DNA of 64,000 nt, from positions 4,960,001-5,024,000 of the forward strand of contig NZ_JARZAE010000004.1 of NCBI RefSeq assembly GCF_029892095.1, written 5' to 3'. Of this stretch, positions 58,923-64,000 are shown piece after piece. The notes below the pieces were generated by a model that was not told the origin of the DNA, did not search any database, and saw only the letters and a program-made list of their open reading frames with translations. Positions within the stretch are counted from its first letter, which is position 1. Each line of letters begins with the position of its first letter. This DNA comes from Kitasatospora sp. MAP12-44 (lineage in GTDB: Bacteria; Actinomycetota; Actinomycetes; Streptomycetales; Streptomycetaceae). Made by a program: the position numbers and the translations under genes.

Positions 58923-60797
58923 TCAGATCCAGCTGGTGAACCACATCCGGGCGCGCCAGTCGTCGATCGGGATCACCTGGCCGGTGTAGAGCGGGAAGAA
59001 GTAGAGGAAGTTCCACATCACCGCGAGCACCAGCACGCCGGCCACCGCGCCGCCCACCAGGCGCCGCTCGCGGCTCGCCCCGGCGGGCCCGATCATGGCC
59101 CCGATCATCAGGGTCACGGCCAGCACCAGGAACGGCACGAAGGCGACCGCGTAGAAGAGGAAGATGGTCCGCTGCTGGTACTCGAACCACGGCAGGTAGC
59201 CGGCGCCCAGCCCGCAGAGCACCGCGCCCGCCCGCCAGTCGCGGCGCAGCGCCCAGCGGTAGAGGCAGTACAGCAGGGCGACGATGCCCGACCACCAGAG
59301 GATCGGGGTGCCGATCGCCAGCACCTCGGAGGCGCACTGGTTGGCGGTGCAGCCGCTGATGCCCAGCTTGGGTGACTCGTAGTAGAAGGAGACCGGGCGG
59401 CCCAGCAGCAGCCAGCTCCACGGGTTGGACTGGTAGATGTGCGGGCTGTGCAGGTTGATATTGAAGTCGTACATCTGGCCGTGGTAGTGCCAGAGCGAGC
59501 GCAGTGCGGCCGGTACCCAGGTCATGTCCACCTGGAACGGCATCCTGACCTTGCCGAGCACCGGCAGCGAGACGAACTCGGTGGAGAGCCCGGCTCGGTG
59601 CGCGGCCCAGTCGCGGCCGTAGCCGCCCTTGCCCGGCACGTCGCTGCTGGCCAGCCAGCCGGCCCAGGAGGAGATGTAGACGACCGCCGAGGCCAGCACG
59701 ATCGAGGCGAAGGCCGGCAGCCCGTCGCGCCGGATGGCCGCCCAGTGCGGGGTGCGGGCGCCGGCCAGCCGCCGGGCGCCGACGTCCCACAGGACGGTCA
59801 GCAGGCCGAAGAAGGCGGCCACGTACATCCCGCTCCACTTGGTGGAGCAGGCCAGGCCCACGCAGACCCCGGCGGCCAGCCGGTACGGCCGCCAGCCCAG
59901 GCGGATCCGGCGGGCAAGGGCGGCGTCCGGGCCGTCCGGGAGCAGCCGGGCGATCTTCGCCCTGGTGTGGTCGCGATCGATCAGCAGGAAGCCGAAACCG
60001 GCCAGGATCCAAAACATGACGATCAGGTCGAGCAGCGAGGTGCGGCTCATCACGAAGTGCAGGCCGTCCACCGAGAGCAGCAGCCCGGCCACGCAGCCCA
60101 GCAGGGTCGAGCGGAACAGCCGGCGGCCGATCCGGGCGATCATCAGGATCGACAGCGTCCCGAGCACGGCGACCATGAACCGCCAGCCGAACGGATGCAT
60201 CCCGAAGAGCTGCTCACCCGCACCTATGATCCACTTCCCGACCGGCGGGTGGACGATGAAGGACGGGTCGCTCTGGTACGGGATCGCCTTGTGCGGCGTC
60301 AGCAGGGTGGAGTTGGCGGTTTCGGGCCAGTTGGTCTCGTAGCCGCCCCGCCAGAGCGCGTAGGCGTCCTTGGCGTAGTACGTCTCGTCGAAGATGACCG
60401 CGTTGGGGCTGCCCAGGTTGGTGAAGCGCAGCACGCCGCCGAAGAGTGCCACCGCCAGCGGGCCCAGCCAGCCGGCCCAGCGGCAGAGCCAGCTCCACAG
60501 CCCGGCCGGCAGCCGCACGCCCAGCCGGGCCAGCAGCAGCGAGGGGGCGACGACGTCCGGGGTCACCCCGGGGCCGTCCGGCATCGGCGGCACCAGCCGG
60601 GTGGCGAAGTCGTCCGGCTCCGGGGCACGGTAGCCGAGGCCGGCCAGTCTGCCGAGCCACGGCGAGCGCGCCGGTCCGTCCGCTGGGGCCGTTGAGTCCG
60701 CCGGGGACGCCGCACCGCTCTGCGCCGGGATACCGGGCGTCGCCGGGTCCGCGGTGGTCTGCACCACCGCTGTCTCTGTTGCCGTCTCGCCACTCAC
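58923..60797 (-). CDS. pmt: Dolichyl-phosphate-mannose-protein mannosyltransferase Pmt
   Basis: GT39 membrane enzyme that transfers mannose from polyprenyl-phosphate-mannose to Ser/Thr of exported proteins. The 624-residue protein has an 85-residue cytosolic arm, about 11 helices, the catalytic first loop FDETYYAKDAYALWRGGYE with the DE motif, and HPPVGKWIIGAGEQLFGMHPFGWR typical of the family. GTG 60797 is preferred; GTG 60803 is two codons upstream, and the open frame beyond to 62057 is the shadow of rsmI. It is divergent from rsmI by about 95 bases. Its donor synthase Ppm1 is encoded at 14220. Protein O-mannosylation in Streptomyces affects phage receptor function and cell-wall robustness. 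Confidence 0.95.
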   Translation of the reverse strand: MSGETATETAVVQTTADPATPGIPAQSGAASPADSTAPADGPARSPWLGRLAGLGYRAPEPDDFATRLVPPMPDGPGVTPDVVAPSLLLARLGVRLPAGLWSWLCRWAGWLGPLAVALFGGVLRFTNLGSPNAVIFDETYYAKDAYALWRGGYETNWPETANSTLLTPHKAIPYQSDPSFIVHPPVGKWIIGAGEQLFGMHPFGWRFMVAVLGTLSILMIARIGRRLFRSTLLGCVAGLLLSVDGLHFVMSRTSLLDLIVMFWILAGFGFLLIDRDHTRAKIARLLPDGPDAALARRIRLGWRPYRLAAGVCVGLACSTKWSGMYVAAFFGLLTVLWDVGARRLAGARTPHWAAIRRDGLPAFASIVLASAVVYISSWAGWLASSDVPGKGGYGRDWAAHRAGLSTEFVSLPVLGKVRMPFQVDMTWVPAALRSLWHYHGQMYDFNINLHSPHIYQSNPWSWLLLGRPVSFYYESPKLGISGCTANQCASEVLAIGTPILWWSGIVALLYCLYRWALRRDWRAGAVLCGLGAGYLPWFEYQQRTIFLFYAVAFVPFLVLAVTLMIGAMIGPAGASRERRLVGGAVAGVLVLAVMWNFLYFFPLYTGQVIPIDDWRARMWFTSWI

Positions 60798-60893
60798 CCG
60801 CACATCGTAGGGGCGGGGCCTGAAAACGGGACCAGGCCCCGGGCAAGCTGCCCGGTTCGCCACCTTTCTCCTCGGCCCTGCGAGGATGTCCGG

Positions 60894-61739
60894 GTGACAG
60901 GTGTACTGGTGTTGGCAGGAACCCCCATCGGCGACGTCTCGGACGCCCCGCCCCGACTGATCGCCGAGCTCGCCTCGGCGGACGTGATCGCCGCGGAGGA
61001 CACCCGACGACTGCGCCGGCTCACCCAGGCCCTCGGGGTGGTCCCGACCGGCCGGGTGCTCTCCTACTTCGAGGGCAACGAGGTCGGCCGCACCCCCGAA
61101 CTGGTCGAGGCGCTCACCGGCGGCGCCCGGGTGCTGCTGGTGACGGACGCCGGCATGCCCTCGGTCTCCGACCCCGGATACCGCCTGGTGGCCGCCGCCG
61201 TCGCCGCGGACATCAAGGTCACCGCGGTGCCCGGCCCGTCCGCGGTGCTCACCGCGCTGGCCCTGTCCGGGCTGCCGGTGGACCGCTTCACCTTCGAGGG
61301 CTTCCTGCCGCGCAAGACCGGCGACCGCGCCCGGCAGCTCGCCGAGGTGGCCGCCGAGCCGCGCACCATGGTCTTCTTCGAGGCCCCGCACCGGATCGCC
61401 GAGTCGCTCACCGCGATGGCCGAGGCCTTCGGCGCCGACCGCCCGGCGGCCGTCTGCCGCGAGCTGACCAAGACGTACGAGGAGGTCAAGCGCGGCCCGC
61501 TCGGCGAGCTCGCGGCGTGGGCCGCCGACGGCGTGCGGGGCGAGATCACCGTGGTGGTGGCCGGCGCGCAGCCGGCCGCGCCCACGGACCTGGGCCCGGG
61601 GGAGCTGGCCCACCGGGTCGCCGTCCGCGAGGAGGCGGGGGAGAGCCGCAAGGAGGCGATCGCGGCGGTCGCGGCCGATCTCGGACTGCCCAAGCGGGAC
61701 GTCTTCGACGCGGTGGTGGCGGCCAAGACCAGCCGCTGA
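60894..61739 (+). CDS. rsmI: 16S rRNA 2'-O-ribose C1402 methyltransferase RsmI
   Basis: SAM-dependent methyltransferase of the tetrapyrrole-methylase fold, modifying C1402 in the ribosomal P site. The 281-residue sequence has the complete set: LVLAGTPIGDVSDAPPR, VIAAEDTRRLRRL, SYFEGNE, LVTDAGMPSVSDPGYRLV, PGPSAVLTALALSGLP, FEGFLPRK and FFEAPHRI. GTG 60894 has GTCCGGGTG context without a strong Shine-Dalgarno sequence. It is divergent from pmt; pmt-rsmI divergence is common in actinobacteria. Complete and expected to be functional. Confidence 0.97.
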   Translation: MTGVLVLAGTPIGDVSDAPPRLIAELASADVIAAEDTRRLRRLTQALGVVPTGRVLSYFEGNEVGRTPELVEALTGGARVLLVTDAGMPSVSDPGYRLVAAAVAADIKVTAVPGPSAVLTALALSGLPVDRFTFEGFLPRKTGDRARQLAEVAAEPRTMVFFEAPHRIAESLTAMAEAFGADRPAAVCRELTKTYEEVKRGPLGELAAWAADGVRGEITVVVAGAQPAAPTDLGPGELAHRVAVREEAGESRKEAIAAVAADLGLPKRDVFDAVVAAKTSR

Positions 61740-62044
61740 ACGAGCGGAACACGGCGGCCGGTGGCGGGTGCCACCGGCCGCCGACGCGCGTACGGTGGAA
61801 CGAAGGCGCACCCGCGTACGCCGGTGAGGACGCTTTTCGACGCGCGCCGTGAACGCCTGCGACAAGGTAAAGCGAAGCCCCCATAAACCCCTGCTGAGCT
61901 GCGGTTTTGAGGGGCATTCGTACAGGAATCCCCAACACCGGGCCAAGTCTCGGCAAGCCGGGTATCGGCGCAGACGGCCTGGGCATTCCATCGGATGGAA
62001 AGACCCGCACCGGACGAACGTCCGGCGGGCGCTGGGAGACCGCG
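61740..62044 (+). promoter_or_regulatory. Leader of the zinc-ribbon gene with palindromes
   Basis: A 305-base gene-free region. It contains a nested fold around 61953-61992 (GTC/GAC closing GCCG-ggtat-CGGC), and two perfect palindromes, TTCCATC-G-GATGGAA (61986-62000) and CCGGACG-AA-CGTCCGG (62010-62025), the last ending 19 bases before ATG 62045. Open frames here are Arg-rich without ribosome-binding sites. It may be a regulatory leader or operator pair; no known riboswitch recognised. Confidence 0.45.
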
Positions 62045-62542
62045 ATGAGCGAGACAATCGGTAGCCCTCTGGGTGGCACGCCGGTGACCGGCCTGAAGTC
62101 GGCCACGGACCCCGAGCGTGCCCCCCGTCCTGGATCCGGCGGCCTGACCGCCGCGCCGCCCTCGATGGCCGCGCGACCCAGGCCGGGCGTGGACACCGTC
62201 CAGGAGGCCTACTCCTTCGCCTGCCTGAGCTGTGCGTACGGCTGGGAGCAGGCGTACGACATCGAGCACCACCGGGCCCGCGACGGGCACACGGTGATCC
62301 AGTACCACGCCAACGGCGTCCGGGTGCCGTCCCCGCTGCTCCAGCCCAGCTGCCCGGGCTGCGGCGGTCACACCGTGCGGATCATGCGGGCCGGCCGGGT
62401 CGCCACCGCCGAGCACTCCGTGCACCACGCCCCGGGCTTCGCCACGCACGGCGAGCCCGCCGCCCCGCTCGTCACCGAGTCCGAGCGGCGCCCCCGCCCG
62501 GTGCGCCTGCGCTGGTACCAGTTCTGGCTCCCCAAGCACTGA
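62045..62542 (+). CDS. Conserved hypothetical protein with zinc-ribbon
   Basis: A 165-residue soluble protein. After a 55-residue disordered Gly/Pro-rich N-terminus comes a compact domain with two CxxC knuckles (FACLSCAYGWEQAYDIEHHRARDG and PSCPGCGGHTVRIM), a probable zinc ribbon, then a basic tail ending RLRWYQFWLPKH. ATG 62045 has GGGAG six to seven bases upstream. I do not recognise a function; similar proteins sit between rsmI and tatD in streptomycetes in my recollection. Its leader contains two palindromes that may be operator sites. Confidence 0.8.
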   Translation: MSETIGSPLGGTPVTGLKSATDPERAPRPGSGGLTAAPPSMAARPRPGVDTVQEAYSFACLSCAYGWEQAYDIEHHRARDGHTVIQYHANGVRVPSPLLQPSCPGCGGHTVRIMRAGRVATAEHSVHHAPGFATHGEPAAPLVTESERRPRPVRLRWYQFWLPKH

Positions 62543-62612
62543 TCCCGCTCCGGGCCGTCTCCGCACCTCCGGGCGCGGGGGCGGCCCGGGCGTGGCGCTA
62601 GGCTCGGTGACC

Positions 62613-63491
62613 ATGGCTCCCAAGGACGACGACCGCTCCACCCCGCCGCCGCTGCCCGCCCCGCTCGCGGTGGCGGTGGCCGACTCGCACACCCACCTGG
62701 ACATGCAGTCCGGCACCCCGGCCGAGAGCCTGGCCAAGGCGGCCTCGGTGGGCGTGACCACGGTCGTCCAGGTCGGCTGCGACCTGCCCGGCTCGCGCTG
62801 GGCGGCGGAGCTGGCGGCCGAGTTCGAGCAGGTGCACGCCGCGGTCGCGCTGCACCCCAACGAGGCGCCGCGGATCGTGCTGGGCGACGGCGACGGCTGG
62901 TCCGGGCAGCGCCGCAGCCCCGGCGGCTCGGCGGCGCTGGACGAGGCGCTGGCCGAGATCGACCGGCTGGCCGCGCTGCCGCAGGTCCGGGCGGTCGGCG
63001 AGACCGGCCTGGACTACTTCCGCACCGGCCCGGAGGGCGTCGAGATCCAGAAGGAGTCCTTCCGCCGCCACATCGAGATCGCCAAGCGGCACGGCAAGGC
63101 CCTGGTGATCCACGACCGGGACGCGCACGAGGACGTCATCGCGCTGCTGCTGGCCGAGGGCGCCCCCGAGCGCACCGTCTTCCACTGCTACTCCGGCGAC
63201 GCCGAGATGGCCAAGGTCTGCGCCGAGCACGGCTGGTACCTCTCCTTCGCCGGCCCGGTCACCTTCAAGGCCAACCAGCCGCTGCGCGACGCGCTGGCCG
63301 TCACCCCGCTGGACCGCGTGCTGATCGAGACCGACGCGCCCTTCCTCACCCCGCACCCCTACCGCGGCCGCCCCAACGCGCCCTACCTGATCCCGGTCAC
63401 GCTGCGCGCGATGGCCCTCTCGCTGGCGCTGACCGAGGACGAACTCGCCACCGCCATCGCCGCCAACACCGCACGCGCCTTCGGCTACTGA
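62613..63491 (+). CDS. tatD: TatD-family metal-dependent hydrolase/DNase
   Basis: A 292-residue TIM-barrel metallo-hydrolase. Metal and catalytic motifs appear in order: ADSHTHLD (HxH), VRAVGETGLDYFR (Glu ligand), LVIHDRDAHEDV, TVFHCYSGDAEM and RVLIETDAPFLTPHPYRGRPN. TatD proteins act as 3'-5' exonucleases or in D-Tyr-tRNA-related quality control. ATG 62613 is preferred to the frame opening at 62592. It lies 65 bases before the ksgA start, the conserved tatD-ksgA order of actinobacteria. The rpf gene that is often between them is absent here. Confidence 0.95.
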   Translation: MAPKDDDRSTPPPLPAPLAVAVADSHTHLDMQSGTPAESLAKAASVGVTTVVQVGCDLPGSRWAAELAAEFEQVHAAVALHPNEAPRIVLGDGDGWSGQRRSPGGSAALDEALAEIDRLAALPQVRAVGETGLDYFRTGPEGVEIQKESFRRHIEIAKRHGKALVIHDRDAHEDVIALLLAEGAPERTVFHCYSGDAEMAKVCAEHGWYLSFAGPVTFKANQPLRDALAVTPLDRVLIETDAPFLTPHPYRGRPNAPYLIPVTLRAMALSLALTEDELATAIAANTARAFGY

Positions 63492-63556
63492 CCGGCGGGG
63501 CCTTCGGCCTTCGGCCGTCGGCCGTCGAGCGGCCGCGGCGCCCGTATCCTTACCCG

Positions 63557-64000
63557 GTGAGCACCACCGATCCCGCACCCGCTTCCGACCGCCCCTCCCA
63601 GCCTCCGGCCGGGGACGCCGCTCTGCTCGGCGCCTCCGACATCCGCGAGCTGGCCGCCGCTCTCGGGGTCCGGCCGACCAAGCAGCGCGGGCAGAACTTC
63701 GTCATCGACGGGAACACGGTGCGGCGCATCGTGCGGGCCGCCGAGGTGACCGGCGAGGACGCCGTCGTGGAGGTCGGGCCGGGGCTCGGATCGCTCACGC
63801 TGGCGCTGCTGGAGGTGGCGGCGCACGTCACGGCGGTGGAGATCGACCCGCTGCTCGCCCAGCACCTGCCGACCACCATCGCCGCCCGGATGCCCGCCCG
63901 CGCCAAGGACTTCGACCTGGTGCTGAGCGACGCGATGGACGTCACCGAGCTGCCCGGCCCCGCGCCGACCGCGCTGGTGGCCAACCTGCCGTACAACGTC
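63557..64000 (+). CDS. rsmA: 16S rRNA dimethyladenosine transferase KsgA/RsmA (5' part)
   Basis: The first 148 codons of the enzyme that dimethylates A1518/A1519 of 16S rRNA; the gene runs off the window. The KsgA signature is clear: LGVRPTKQRGQNFVID, EVGPGLGSLTLALLE (SAM-binding), VEIDPLLAQHL and the catalytic-motif start LVANLPYNV. An Ala/Pro-rich N-terminal extension of about 30 residues precedes the fold. GTG 63557 follows TACCCG, with no good Shine-Dalgarno sequence. Downstream of tatD on the same strand. Confidence 0.96.
   Translation, partial: MSTTDPAPASDRPSQPPAGDAALLGASDIRELAAALGVRPTKQRGQNFVIDGNTVRRIVRAAEVTGEDAVVEVGPGLGSLTLALLEVAAHVTAVEIDPLLAQHLPTTIAARMPARAKDFDLVLSDAMDVTELPGPAPTALVANLPYNV

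Overview
The window is very G+C-rich, with strong G/C bias at third codon positions, frequent GTG starts and 4-base ATGA/GTGA gene overlaps. It carries families typical of the Streptomycetaceae: WhiJ-like XRE/DUF397 pairs, a fused FbiC, SepX, a LAL regulator, an Hrd-type sigma factor and a large set of D,D-peptidases. It is best read as chromosome of a Streptomyces, Kitasatospora or Streptacidiphilus relative. No phage, plasmid, CRISPR array or biosynthetic gene cluster is visible.

Left part (1-32 kb). The first gene is fbiC (F420 chromophore synthesis), followed by a lipoprotein. Next is a WhiJ/AbaA-type locus (HATPase, XRE regulator and three DUF397 genes, two of which share a 115-bp identical block), then a MerR-thioredoxin operon, a DUF805 protein and an ADP-ribosylglycohydrolase. 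A second XRE-DUF397 pair lies at 9.7-10.8 kb. GPP34, a D-Ala-D-Ala carboxypeptidase, polyprenol-phosphate-mannose synthase and a frameshifted S53 peptidase come next. They are followed by tRNA-Arg(CCT), a K+ channel, a PucR regulator, a nitrilase, a MurJ-type flippase, a PAP2 phosphatase, an HrdD-like sigma factor with a textbook SigR promoter, a large LuxR (LAL) regulator and a second, intact S53 peptidase.

Right part (32-64 kb). This is mostly conserved core: mscL, an apparently shortened SAF-like gene, fmdB, MFS, a cation/proton antiporter, penicillin acylase, 5-formyl-THF cyclo-ligase, a degenerate GGDEF protein, galU, the run moeA(glp)-moaC-mogA-rimJ-sepX, tRNA-Ala(CGC), an MFS/MarR pair, a SEDS-PBP2 pair, a GT87-like membrane protein, a Tat lipoprotein, a frameshifted NTF2-type PBP, pmt, rsmI, a zinc-ribbon protein, tatD and the start of ksgA.

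Common themes are cell-envelope growth (MurJ, SEDS-PBP2, class B PBP, DacA, SepX/Glp), protein O-mannosylation (Ppm at 14 kb and Pmt at 59 kb), thiol-oxidative regulation (MerR-Trx, SigR promoter) and extracellular acid-type proteases. The most notable unlabelled structures are two copies of a short terminal-inverted-repeat element (17673-17861 and 56878-57035). Each sits just behind the stop codon of one of the only two frameshifted genes in the window, in the same orientation relative to that gene. A second type of inverted-repeat element (20591-20783), a tandem DnaA-box pair (33074-33100) and several long perfect hairpins are also described.
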